DNA of 11,240 bases, from the NCBI RefSeq assembly GCF_002483225.1, contig NZ_DLHL01000050.1, positions 1-11,240 on the forward strand, written 5' to 3'. The notes beneath the pieces are model-generated. The model worked only from the letters and a program-made list of their open reading frames with translations. It had not been told where the DNA came from and searched no databases. Numbering within the stretch: position 1 is the stretch's first letter; each line of letters begins with the position of its first letter. Shown in pieces: positions 1 through 7,583 of the stretch. This DNA comes from Gemmatimonas sp. UBA7669. GTDB lineage: Bacteria; Gemmatimonadota; Gemmatimonadetes; Gemmatimonadales; Gemmatimonadaceae. The translations under genes and the position numbers were made by a program.

Positions 1-9
1 CCAGCTTTT

Positions 10-1227
10 TCAGCATCCTGTTAGCCGCACGACAAGGAGCTCGGCGAACGCACGCAGGGTAAGCAGCGAATCGCGCCCGGGCGCCGCCCCACGCAACATG
101 GACAGACTGCCAACCGTTTTCAGCTCGGGAGAGAGCGTGCCAGAAGCAATGGCCGCCATGGGCGAGGATTCAACGACCACGGAGTCTCTATCCAGCGCCT
201 TGGCCAGCACAAAACTCTGTAGCGTGCGTAGCGTGGTGTCGGGCGACCACATCGCAAACTCGGTAGCTGTGTCAGCCGGCGCGCGCTCCCAGCGAATGCT
301 GGCCCCCTGCACCTCGTACCGACGCGCCGGGTCGAGGCCCTGCGCACGAAGGTCGAAGCGCAGGCGGCCATCAGTTTCGGCGATGTTGGTGACGCGGACT
401 GCTATCGCTCCGGCATCCACCACCGGCAAGGCTGGCTCGGGAGCCGCCAGCGCACTCAGGTTGCCATACCAGAGTCCCCAGCCCACAAACGACGCGATGA
501 TGAGGCGCACCGCGACTGGCATCTCGCGGAGTTTGTAAGCCATCCAGATGAGCGCGCCGACACCGGATACGCTGGCCAGCAGCACCGACGCGCGCAGCGT
601 GGTGCTCGGCTGAATCAACTCCAACGCAAAGTTGCCTGGCATGAGCAGGCCGAACAACATGAGGGGCACCAACCACGAGGCCAGCATGGCCACCAGCGTG
701 ATGCCCGTCCGCCGTGTGCAGCTAGCAAAGGCCAGCGCCATGATGTTGAGCTTCCACGAGGTGAAGAGAGGCAGCAGCAGATGCCGCGGCAGTTGCACGA
801 CCTCAATGCCCGAATGATGAAGTGACCACGCAGCCGCCAACGCCGGTGGTAGCACTGTCGTGATGGTCAAGGACAACTTGGCCAGCGCGTGCGCCCGCCC
901 ATCGATCGGCAGCCCCTGCCAGAACGCCTGCGGATCGTCTGGGCGATCGTGATGCACGGCCGTGATGATCATAAGCATGGTGGTCAGCGCCAACGCGCCT
1001 ACACCGAGAACACCGGCAACGACTGATGTACCCGACGCCACCGCCGTGGATTGCAGCGCAGCAACCGCAGACAGCACCAACAGCGCGAGCCACCAACGCC
1101 AGAGTAGGACCGCGTCCCATCGGATCAGATGCCAGGTTTGCGCCGTGAGTCTTGTGCGCAGAACACGCAGCGCCGACGGCGAGGCAGACGCATTTGGCCA
1201 GGGCATGGCCGGAGAAGGCGCGGTCAT
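10..1227 (-). CDS. ABC transporter permease, ABC-2-like, with C-terminal extracytoplasmic domain
   Basis: A 405-residue membrane protein, the likely transmembrane partner of the ATPase encoded just upstream. About seven hydrophobic segments are visible, near residues 45-61, 67-90, 113-134, 149-169, 174-197, 211-230 and 238-260. The loop between the second and third (HHDRPDDPQAFWQGLPI, near 92-108) resembles the cytoplasmic 'LPxxR' loop of ABC-2-type permeases. Residues from about 265 to the end have no strong membrane segment and look like a soluble domain, an unusual tail for this class. The ATG overlaps the ATPase stop (ATGA, 1224-1227), and a GAGGAGG ribosome-binding site sits about 3 bases upstream, so the two are translationally coupled. 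The transported substrate cannot be read from the sequence. YtrA-type systems in Firmicutes respond to cell-wall antibiotics, which is only an analogy. The stop lies 10 bases from the window edge, so any further operon gene would be outside. Confidence 0.78.
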   Translation of the reverse strand: MTAPSPAMPWPNASASPSALRVLRTRLTAQTWHLIRWDAVLLWRWWLALLVLSAVAALQSTAVASGTSVVAGVLGVGALALTTMLMIITAVHHDRPDDPQAFWQGLPIDGRAHALAKLSLTITTVLPPALAAAWSLHHSGIEVVQLPRHLLLPLFTSWKLNIMALAFASCTRRTGITLVAMLASWLVPLMLFGLLMPGNFALELIQPSTTLRASVLLASVSGVGALIWMAYKLREMPVAVRLIIASFVGWGLWYGNLSALAAPEPALPVVDAGAIAVRVTNIAETDGRLRFDLRAQGLDPARRYEVQGASIRWERAPADTATEFAMWSPDTTLRTLQSFVLAKALDRDSVVVESSPMAAIASGTLSPELKTVGSLSMLRGAAPGRDSLLTLRAFAELLVVRLTGC

Positions 1228-2018
1228 GCGCTCCTCCTCGACTCGGTAGAGGGAGCAGCGTACGAGAGATAGAGATCGCGCAACGTCACCGGACCTTCCC
1301 CACCCGCACCGTGTCGCGCGCGCAGGACATCGAGTGGCTCCGACACGTCGATACGGCCATCACGAAGAAATCCTACCCAATCGGCGAGCATTTCGATTTC
1401 GCTCACATCATGCGTGGCCACGATGACCGTCCACTGATCATCCGCCGCGAGCTCCAGCACGGCACGCACGATGGCGTCCTTGGCCGACAGGTCGAGACCG
1501 GTGAATGGTTCGTCGAGCAGCAACAGGGCGGGACGCGGTGCGAGGGCACAGAGCAGCGCCGCCTGCATGCGCTGACCACGCGACATATTCGACAACCGCT
1601 CGCCCATATCGAGCCGCAGCGTGTCCAGCAATCGTTCCACCACCGTGAAGTCCCAGCTGGGATAGAGCGGAGCGCAGTACGCCAGCAATTGCCGCAGCGT
1701 GAGGTGATCCGGCAATTGCTGACCGGCAGCCACATACGCGATGCGCTGACGCAGCTCCATCCAGCGCTGACGTGATGCGTTGGCATACAAGGCCGTGCCC
1801 AGCACCCTCACCTGGCCGCTATACGGCGGCACCATGCCGGCCAGCACGCGAAGCAATGTGGACTTGCCCGCGCCGTTGGCGCCGAGCAATGCGTACGTCG
1901 CGCCGGTCGGAACGTCGAGCGACAGATCCTTGAGCACCTTGCGCACCCCATAGCCGAAGCGCAGCTGATTGACCTGCACTGCGGCACCGTTGGCGGGCCG
2001 AGTTTCGCGATCATTCAT
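1224..2018 (-). CDS. ABC transporter ATP-binding protein
   Basis: A 264-residue nucleotide-binding subunit that would power the permease encoded next to it. All ABC ATPase motifs are present: an aromatic A-loop (Y23), Walker A GANGAGKST at 46-54, a Q-loop glutamine near 100, a variant signature MSRGQ at 145-149 (usually LSGGQ), Walker B LLLLDEP at 165-171 and the H-loop histidine in ATHD (H203). I chose the ATG at 2018 because AAGGAT lies 8 bases upstream and the conserved domain starts soon after it. This start overlaps the regulator gene by 8 bp. An in-frame GTG at 2045 would add 9 residues but has no ribosome-binding site. The C-terminus overlaps the permease start by 4 bp. The degenerate signature and small size fit the drug or peptide-export ATPases found with YtrA-type regulators. 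Substrate unknown. Confidence 0.93.
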   Translation of the reverse strand: MNDRETRPANGAAVQVNQLRFGYGVRKVLKDLSLDVPTGATYALLGANGAGKSTLLRVLAGMVPPYSGQVRVLGTALYANASRQRWMELRQRIAYVAAGQQLPDHLTLRQLLAYCAPLYPSWDFTVVERLLDTLRLDMGERLSNMSRGQRMQAALLCALAPRPALLLLDEPFTGLDLSAKDAIVRAVLELAADDQWTVIVATHDVSEIEMLADWVGFLRDGRIDVSEPLDVLRARHGAGGEGPVTLRDLYLSYAAPSTESRRSA

Positions 2019-2454
2019 GCGATTGATCCTTGCCGTTGCCGGCACCTATCGGTTGACTGTGTGCCGCGCTCACAGGCGGCGTCAGCACCTGCCATTGTTC
2101 GCGCACGGCCTCAAGGACCGTGCCCTCCTCAATTCCCAGCCGTTTGGCTTCCACCACCAGCGCCTCCACCTGGCGCGAGAGCAGCGCCCGCTGCGCCTGT
2201 GGTGATGCCTCGGGCTGCTCCGCCACCACCGTCCCCCGTCCCGGGTGCACCTCCAACAACCCCTGCCTTACCAGCTCGGCCACGATCTTGTGCGCCGTGT
2301 TCGGGTTGATGCGGAGCGCCTGCGATAGTTCACGCACCGAGGGGAACGGTGTGCCCGCTGACATCGTCCCTGCCACAATAGCCTTGGTCGCCGCATAGAC
2401 CACCTGCTTGTAGGGAGACTCCCCCGGGACCAGAACCACTGGAAACGAAAGCAT
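2011..2454 (-). CDS. GntR family transcriptional regulator, YtrA subfamily
   Basis: A 147-residue DNA-binding protein and probable autorepressor of the operon it heads. Residues about 12-80 form the GntR winged helix: 'SPYKQVVYAATKAIVAG', the 'PSVRELSQAL' helix, the recognition segment 'INPNTAHKIVAEL', and the wing 'GLLEVHPGRGTVV'. The remainder is too short for an FadR or UTRA ligand domain and looks like the two-helix dimerisation tail of the YtrA subfamily, whose genes usually sit beside ABC transporter genes, as here. After the tail is a low-complexity end of about 20 residues. The ATG at 2454 directly follows the predicted -10 element with no room for a ribosome-binding site. The protein start nevertheless matches the family, so a leaderless mRNA is likely. 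The inducing signal is unknown. Confidence 0.92.
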   Translation of the reverse strand: MLSFPVVLVPGESPYKQVVYAATKAIVAGTMSAGTPFPSVRELSQALRINPNTAHKIVAELVRQGLLEVHPGRGTVVAEQPEASPQAQRALLSRQVEALVVEAKRLGIEEGTVLEAVREQWQVLTPPVSAAHSQPIGAGNGKDQSHE

Positions 2455-2455
2455 G

Positions 2456-2478
2456 GTGTACTATTCGTACTAGTACAC
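2456..2478. promoter_or_regulatory. probable operator of the GntR/YtrA regulator
   Basis: A perfect inverted repeat, GTGTACTA then 7 bases then TAGTACAC, immediately before the regulator start codon. A smaller palindrome, GTACTAGTAC, is nested at 2467-2476. GntR-type repressors bind such AT-rich palindromes as dimers, and this one covers the -10 and spacer of the operon promoter, so bound repressor should block RNA polymerase. It also lies about 90 bases before the divergent peptidase gene, whose own promoter I could not define, so an effect on that gene is possible but unsupported. Confidence 0.75.
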
Positions 2479-2488
2479 ATATTGTCAA
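2460..2488 (-). promoter_or_regulatory. sigma70-like promoter of the gntR-ABC operon
   Basis: On the minus strand, a perfect -35 TTGACA (2488-2483), a 17-base spacer, and a -10 AATAGT (2465-2460, 4 of 6 consensus bases). Only 5 bases separate the -10 from the regulator's ATG at 2454, so transcription should start at or within a base or two of the start codon. The -10 and most of the spacer lie inside the inverted repeat at 2456-2478. Confidence 0.72.
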
Positions 2489-2567
2489 GATATCGCGTTC
2501 TGTCCCAGTAGGCGTGACCCGGGCAGCCCACCACGTATTTTGGGAGGTCCTCTCTCCCGGAGCCTTG

Positions 2568-5531
2568 ATGTTCCCGCCTCCCCGGCGTCGCGTGGCGACG
2601 CTGCCCTTCCTCCTGAGCGCGGCCGTGCTGGCCGCCCCGTCCCTGGCCCTCCGCAGCGTGCACGCTCAGGGCGCGCCACCAGCCGCGTCGGGCCCCGCGC
2701 GCGCCATGACACCGACTGACATCGCGGCCTGGAAGACGCTGCGCGGTGCAACGCTGTCCAATGACGGCGCCTGGTTTGCCTACATTCAGGCGCCCAATGA
2801 AGGCGACGCCGAAGTCATCGTCCGCCAGACGGCAGAAGGCGGCAAGGTGCATCGCTTCGCCATCGGTGAGGCGCCAGCGGCCGGTGGTGGTCCTGGCGGC
2901 GGCGGCACACCCGGCCTGCAGCTCTCCGGCGACGGCAAGTGGGTGGCCATGCTGGTCTATCCCAAGGCCGCCGACGCCAAGCGACTGCGTCAGCAGCGTC
3001 GGCCCATTCAGACCAAGGCGCTGGTGGTGAATCTTGCCACGGGCGAGCAGAAGGAATTCGAGCGCGTGCGCCGCATTGAGTTGGGTGGTGACTCACCGCG
3101 CTGGCTGGCCATGCATGCGTATGGGCCCGACGCCCCGGCGGGTGGTGGTGGCGCCGGTGGTGGCGGCGGGCCGGCGCCCGGCGCGCCCGGCATGGGTGGC
3201 AATCTCTTTGGTGGCGGCGGTGGTGGTGGTGGCACCGGTACCGACCTGCTGCTGCATGAGCTGGGCACCAGCACGCTGTTCAACGTCGGCAACGTGTCCG
3301 ACTTTGCGTTTGACGACAAGGCGCGCTGGCTGGCCTACACCATCGATGCGCGCGAGCGCATTGGCAACGGCGTGCAGCTCCGAGACCTGAACACGGGCGT
3401 GGTACAGTCGCTCGACGCCGACAAGGCCTTGTATCGTCGGCTCGCCTGGAGCGATACGCTGCCGGCTCTGTCCTGGCTCAAGGGCACGGTAGACAGCGCG
3501 GCCACCGATACCACATGGGCGGCATTGGCCATCAGCGACGTGGGCCGCAGCAATCGCCGCGTGACGGTTGGCGCAGGCGGCAACGCCACGCTGCCCAACG
3601 GCATGGAAGTGAGTCCCGATCGCACGCCGCGCTGGACCGAGCGCATGGATGGTCTCGTGTTTGGTTTGCGGGTGGCCACGGTACCCGTGCCGCGCAGTGA
3701 GCGCCTCGAAGACGACGAACGTCCCACGCTCATTCTCTGGCACGGCAAGGATGCGCGATTGCAGTCGCAGCAGCTCGTGCAGGAGCAGGCCGACCGCGGC
3801 TTCTCGTTTGTGGCCACACTCTTCCCGGAGACGGGCAAGGTCGTGCAGCTCACCGATGAAGTGGTGCGCACCGGCACCCTGGGTGCGCGCGATCGCTGGC
3901 TGCTGGGCACGGACAACCAGCCCTATGAGCGCCGCGCCAGTGTCGACGGCGTGCAGAAGCGCGACGTGTATCTCGTGGATGCGCGCAGCGGGGAACGCAC
4001 GCTGGTGAAGCAGGCCGTGCGTGGTCAGGCCTCACTCTCGCCCGATGGCAGCCACGTGATGTTCTGGGACGACGGCAACTTCCACAGCTACAACGTGGCC
4101 ACGAAGGTCATCACCAACATCACCGCGGGCGCCCCCACGTCGTTCATCGACACGGAGGACGACCACAACGTCGACCGTCCGTCCACGAGCGTGCTGGGCT
4201 GGAGCCGCGACGGCAAGTCGGCGCTCATCAGCGACAACTACGATGTGTGGCGCGTGGGCATGGCGGGCAAGAGCTGGACCAATCTCACGGGCAACGGGCG
4301 TGCCCAGCGCATCCGCTACAGCCGGTTCATTCCGCTCGATCCGCGCGAGCGGGACCTCGACCTGACGAAGCCGCTGTACATGGCGGCCATGCAGGCCCGC
4401 ACGAAGAAGGAGTCCATCGTGCGCATCGATCCGGGCAAGCCCGGCGCGGTGTCGGTGACCGGGTGGCGTGATGCGCGCCACGCCCCCATGAAGGCGCGCG
4501 ATGCCAACGTGTGGGTGGCGTCCATTCAGACCACGACGCGCTTCCCCGACTACTGGCGGGTGAGCTTCGGCGCAGCGGCGCTGACCGACTCGGTACGGCT
4601 CTCGGACGCCAACCCCGACCTCAATGGCGTGCGCTGGTCGTCCGGTTCGCGCCTGGTGAGCTACGTGACGGAGAAGGGAGACAGCCTGCAGGGTGCGCTC
4701 ATCCTGCCGGCCGGCTACGAGGAGGGCAAGAAGTATCCGACGCTGACGTTCATTTACGAGTTGCAGTCGGACAACCTCAACACCTTCTGGTCGCCCAACT
4801 TCTCGAGCTCACCCAATGCGCTCATCGGCGCGCACACCTCGCGCGGCTACGCGGTGTTCCTGCCGGACATCGTGTACAAGATCAACGATCCGGGCATGAG
4901 CGCGGTGTGGAGCGTGGTGCCGGCGGTGAAGGCGGCCATTCGCACGGGCGTGGTGGACAGCGCGGCCGTGGGCCTGCACGGCCACTCCTGGGGCGGCTAT
5001 CAGACCTCGTTCCTGGTCACGCAGACCGACATGTTCAAGAGCGCGGTGGCCGGCGCGCCGCTCACCGACATGGTGAGCATGTACAGCTCGGTGTACTGGA
5101 ACACGGGCAACACGAACCAGGGCATCTTCCAGAGCTCGCAGGGCCGTTTCAAGGGCAACTTCCTCGAGAACAAGGACGCCTACGAGCGCAACTCGCCCAA
5201 CCGCTTTGCCGACCGCATCAAGACCCCGCTCATCATCCTGCACGACGACAAGGACGGCGCGGTGGACTTCAATCAGGGCATCACGTTTTACAACACGCTG
5301 CGTCAGCTGGACAAGGACGTGATCCTGCTGGAGTACGTGGGCGAGAACCATGGCCTCGCGCAGATGAGGAACCGCAAGGACTACTCGCTGCGCCTGATGG
5401 AGTACTGGGACAGCTACCTCAAGGGCGAGCCGGCACCGGAGTGGCTGAGCAAGGGTATTCCGCGGCTCAAGATGGAAGAGCATCTGCGGGAGATGAAGAA
5501 GAAGCTCGAGGGGAAGAAGATCGCGATGTGA
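2568..5531 (+). CDS. secreted S9 family (prolyl oligopeptidase-type) serine peptidase
   Basis: A 987-residue exported peptidase. The family hydrolyses short peptides, often after proline, with an alpha/beta-hydrolase domain gated by a beta-propeller. Residues 1-33 form a signal peptide: MFPPPRRR, a hydrophobic stretch, then VHA before Q34. The middle, to about residue 700, is propeller-like, with 'LSPDGSHVMFWDD' typical of PD40-type blades. The C-terminal hydrolase carries the nucleophile in GHSWGG (Ser807), an acid in HDDKDGAV (Asp896) and the base in GENHG (His928), so the triad is complete. Two glycine-rich stretches (residues 106-116 and 192-222) look like loop insertions, and the protein ends in a lysine-rich tail. 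I chose the ATG at 2568, with GGAG 5 bases upstream and a well-formed signal peptide, over an in-frame GTG at 2514. It is divergent from the GntR operon and stands alone. Its natural substrate is unknown; nutrient peptide digestion in the periplasm is the simplest guess. Confidence 0.93.
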   Translation: MFPPPRRRVATLPFLLSAAVLAAPSLALRSVHAQGAPPAASGPARAMTPTDIAAWKTLRGATLSNDGAWFAYIQAPNEGDAEVIVRQTAEGGKVHRFAIGEAPAAGGGPGGGGTPGLQLSGDGKWVAMLVYPKAADAKRLRQQRRPIQTKALVVNLATGEQKEFERVRRIELGGDSPRWLAMHAYGPDAPAGGGGAGGGGGPAPGAPGMGGNLFGGGGGGGGTGTDLLLHELGTSTLFNVGNVSDFAFDDKARWLAYTIDARERIGNGVQLRDLNTGVVQSLDADKALYRRLAWSDTLPALSWLKGTVDSAATDTTWAALAISDVGRSNRRVTVGAGGNATLPNGMEVSPDRTPRWTERMDGLVFGLRVATVPVPRSERLEDDERPTLILWHGKDARLQSQQLVQEQADRGFSFVATLFPETGKVVQLTDEVVRTGTLGARDRWLLGTDNQPYERRASVDGVQKRDVYLVDARSGERTLVKQAVRGQASLSPDGSHVMFWDDGNFHSYNVATKVITNITAGAPTSFIDTEDDHNVDRPSTSVLGWSRDGKSALISDNYDVWRVGMAGKSWTNLTGNGRAQRIRYSRFIPLDPRERDLDLTKPLYMAAMQARTKKESIVRIDPGKPGAVSVTGWRDARHAPMKARDANVWVASIQTTTRFPDYWRVSFGAAALTDSVRLSDANPDLNGVRWSSGSRLVSYVTEKGDSLQGALILPAGYEEGKKYPTLTFIYELQSDNLNTFWSPNFSSSPNALIGAHTSRGYAVFLPDIVYKINDPGMSAVWSVVPAVKAAIRTGVVDSAAVGLHGHSWGGYQTSFLVTQTDMFKSAVAGAPLTDMVSMYSSVYWNTGNTNQGIFQSSQGRFKGNFLENKDAYERNSPNRFADRIKTPLIILHDDKDGAVDFNQGITFYNTLRQLDKDVILLEYVGENHGLAQMRNRKDYSLRLMEYWDSYLKGEPAPEWLSKGIPRLKMEEHLREMKKKLEGKKIAM

Positions 5532-5577
5532 GTCGGGCGGCTTGTGGAGGCGACTCACGTGCTGTGAACGGCACGTG
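5528..5577 (+). terminator. two overlapping hairpins at the peptidase stop codon
   Basis: GTGAGTCG (5528-5535) pairs perfectly with CGACTCAC (5551-5558) across a 15-base loop, and the peptidase TGA (5529-5531) lies inside the stem. CACGTGC (5556-5562) pairs with GCACGTG (5571-5577) across 8 bases and shares three bases with the first stem, so the two compete. Neither is followed by a T run. High-GC bacteria can use such stems as weak terminators or 3' end protectors, but function here is inferred. Confidence 0.4.
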
Positions 5578-5616
5578 ATCCACAGCCGTGCGACGTGAGT
5601 TCTGCGTTGTGGGTGT

Positions 5617-5642
5617 GCGTGGTGCATTCGTCGGCACCACGC
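5617..5642 (+). terminator. 9-bp stem-loop between the peptidase and sigma factor genes
   Basis: GCGTGGTGC (5617-5625) pairs perfectly with GCACCACGC (5634-5642) around an 8-base loop. No T tract follows. Its position 86 bases after the peptidase stop and 49 bases before the sigma factor ATG suits a terminator or boundary element. Confidence 0.4.
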
Positions 5643-5691
5643 CATCCGCCCGCTGATGTAAGGATTCGTTCTGCCCGTACATTGCTTGGGT

Positions 5692-6234
5692 ATGACATTG
5701 CCTGTGCCGTCTCCCGCCCCGCCCCGTTCGTTGGACCTCGCGCGATTGCGCGCCGGTGACGCGGAGGCGCTTGCCGCCTGTTACCACGCCCACGCCGGCC
5801 GTCTGTTGCTCGTGGCCTATCGCCTCACCGCCAGTTGGGCCGACGCCGAAGACGTGGTGCACGACGCCTTCGTAGCCCTGCCCGAGGCCCTGGCGCGCTA
5901 CGAGGAACGCGGCCAGTTCGCCGCCTGGCTGTCCACGCTGACGCTGCGGCTTGCGCTCATGCGCCAACGCCGCGAGTCGCGGTTTGCGGCGTTGGATGCG
6001 GCCACCGAGCCCAGTGTGGCCGCTGCGGCCCCCGAACACATCGTGCCGCCGCGCGTGCATGCGGCCCTTGCTGCGTTGTCGGCACCACTGCGCCACGTGT
6101 TCGTGCTGCGCACGGTACATGACCTCACCCACGCCGACATCGGCGCCCTGCTTGGCATCTCCGCCAATGCGTCGGAGGTGCGATTCCACCGCGCGGTGAA
6201 AGCCCTGCGCCGGACCCTGGAGATACCCGTATGA
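5692..6234 (+). CDS. RNA polymerase sigma factor, ECF family
   Basis: A 180-residue alternative sigma factor that would direct RNA polymerase to a small regulon. Region 2 spans about residues 20-92 ('AGDAEALAACYHAHAGRLL', 'DAEDVVHDAFVALPEAL', then 'FAAWLSTLTLRLALMRQRR'). Region 4 spans about 122-176 and has the helix-turn-helix 'LTHADIGALLGISANASEVRFHRAVKALRR' pattern. A linker rich in Ala and Pro joins them. I chose the ATG at 5692; a TTG two codons earlier is possible. No good ribosome-binding site precedes it, and a possible -10 (TACATT, 5678-5683) lies only 8 bases upstream, so a leaderless message is conceivable. The gene overlaps the next one by 4 bp (ATGA), the usual layout of an ECF sigma factor with its regulator. 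Target promoters and the activating signal are unknown. Confidence 0.92.
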   Translation: MTLPVPSPAPPRSLDLARLRAGDAEALAACYHAHAGRLLLVAYRLTASWADAEDVVHDAFVALPEALARYEERGQFAAWLSTLTLRLALMRQRRESRFAALDAATEPSVAAAAPEHIVPPRVHAALAALSAPLRHVFVLRTVHDLTHADIGALLGISANASEVRFHRAVKALRRTLEIPV

Positions 6235-7436
6235 CCACCCAGCACCACGACGACCTGCCGCCCGACGTGGCGGCGCTGGTCCGCGATCTCCACGCGCTCC
6301 CCACGCCCGAGCCTTCGGATGCCCTGCACCGCCGCATCGCCGAAAGCCGCGTCAGCGGCCTGCGCGTGCTCGTTCCGGATTCGCCGACAGCCGACGCTGG
6401 CGTACGCGTGCGCCGCTGGCCCTGGGTGCTGTTCACCGGGTGTGCGGCGGGGCTGCTCGTCTACCTGACCCTGCCCTACAGCGATCTGGACTTCGGTGGT
6501 CGTCGTGATTCGACCGCGCCCTCACTGGGTACTGCACCGGGTGCGTCAACTTCCAGCACGCGCACTTCGTCGAATGCCTCACACGTTTCCGACCTCTTCT
6601 CGCCGTGGCCAAGAGTGGCCTATGCGCAGCGTGCGCCGGGTTCGCGTCCGGCGGCGTACGCGCCAATGGGCGGACTTGAGCCGCAACGTGTGCAGCTGGG
6701 GCAGCGCAGCTACGTGCGGCTCTCCGCGAGTGCGTATCACGAGACCCTGCCCCATGAGGCGTTCACGCTGGTCGTGGACACAGTGCGCCTCGGTTCGGCA
6801 CGGGTATTCCGGCTGGTCACATCACGACTCGCTCCTCATCCAATTGACCGAAACGTTCGCGTTCCGCTGGTTGATACGCTCTGGTTGAATGCGACCACCA
6901 TGCGCCCCATTCGACGGTTTTATGCCGCCGGCGCCCTGTTGATTCATCAAGAGTTCACGGACAGCTCCTTCGTCGAGTTAGACTCCATCAATCCGGCAGT
7001 CATACCCGACTCACTGCGCAAGGCCCGTGTTCCCTTTCGGATGCGGACGACCAAGGTATTTGGTCGCCAGCGTCCCTTCGTCATTAGCGAAAGCATGATG
7101 CTGGTACTGCTGCAGGCGCTTCCGCTGAATCGCACATGGACGGGCAGCATCGGCGTGCTTGACGGAGACAACCGAATGTTCGCGATCGGCAAACCGGACT
7201 TCCGTAATGTGCGCGTCGATGGCACCGATACGCTGCAGACGTTTTCCGGTCGATTTCCCGTATGGAGACTGATCGTGGAGAACGGCGTCAATGACGAAAC
7301 GTGGCTGGTCAGTCAGAACTCTGGCGAAGTTCTGCGCACAAACGGACCGTTTGTGGCGGAGTATCCGAACTCTGAACTGCACCTCATTGGCGGTTTTCGG
7401 GAAAAGGTGCGAGTGGCGCCGCAGAAGCGCCCGTAG
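6231..7436 (+). CDS. probable anti-sigma factor: single-pass membrane protein with extracytoplasmic domain
   Basis: A 401-residue protein whose start overlaps the sigma factor stop by 4 bp, which strongly suggests it controls that sigma factor. The cytoplasmic head, about residues 1-61, contains 'DLHALPTPEPSDALHRRIAESR', a helical segment I associate with ECF partners, but no HxxxCxxC zinc motif. One membrane helix lies at about 64-81, followed by a Ser/Thr-rich linker to about residue 135. Residues about 150-395 are beta-rich with no membrane segment ('AFTLVVDTVRLGSARVFRLV', 'VWRLIVENGVNDETWLVSQNSGEVLRT'). They resemble, by eye, DUF3108-like periplasmic domains. Such a domain could sense an envelope ligand or lipoprotein. 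The last two thirds look less GC-rich than the head. Anti-sigma function is inferred from position and topology. Confidence 0.7.
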   Translation: MTTQHHDDLPPDVAALVRDLHALPTPEPSDALHRRIAESRVSGLRVLVPDSPTADAGVRVRRWPWVLFTGCAAGLLVYLTLPYSDLDFGGRRDSTAPSLGTAPGASTSSTRTSSNASHVSDLFSPWPRVAYAQRAPGSRPAAYAPMGGLEPQRVQLGQRSYVRLSASAYHETLPHEAFTLVVDTVRLGSARVFRLVTSRLAPHPIDRNVRVPLVDTLWLNATTMRPIRRFYAAGALLIHQEFTDSSFVELDSINPAVIPDSLRKARVPFRMRTTKVFGRQRPFVISESMMLVLLQALPLNRTWTGSIGVLDGDNRMFAIGKPDFRNVRVDGTDTLQTFSGRFPVWRLIVENGVNDETWLVSQNSGEVLRTNGPFVAEYPNSELHLIGGFREKVRVAPQKRP

Positions 7437-7519
7437 TTCCGAATCCCCCCCGGGACCACGCGATATCGCCGCCCGCTCCACGCAACACCCAAAACGCACG
7501 GCTCACGGCCCAGATCGGT

Positions 7520-7553
7520 GGACGGCCTCCCCGCCCTTTCCTTCCCGCCGTCC
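7520..7553 (+). terminator. possible terminator hairpin after the anti-sigma gene
   Basis: GGACGGC (7520-7526) can pair with GCCGTCC (7547-7553) over a 20-base pyrimidine-rich loop. A second copy of GCCGTCC at 7562-7568 could replace the first 3' arm. No T run follows. The rest of the 7437-7583 gap shows no gene. Confidence 0.3.
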
Positions 7554-7583
7554 CCGCTCCCGCCGTCCCGGTCAAACTGTCTC

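Noticed and set aside
1152..1775. 207-codon plus-strand frame opposite the ABC ATPase
   Set aside because: It overlaps the Walker B and signature regions of a convincing ATPase and encodes nothing recognisable.
2019..2045. Upstream GTG start for the ABC ATPase
   Set aside because: There is no ribosome-binding site, and it lengthens the overlap with the regulator gene to 35 bp. The ATG at 2018 has AAGGAT upstream.
2514..2567. Upstream GTG start for the S9 peptidase
   Set aside because: It would put 18 extra residues before a complete signal peptide. The ATG at 2568 has GGAG at good spacing.
4511..5578. 355-codon plus-strand frame inside the peptidase gene, and the opposing minus-strand frame at 4809-5645
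   Set aside because: Both overlap the catalytic domain of the S9 peptidase with its intact triad, and both have low-complexity composition typical of out-of-frame reading of high-GC genes.
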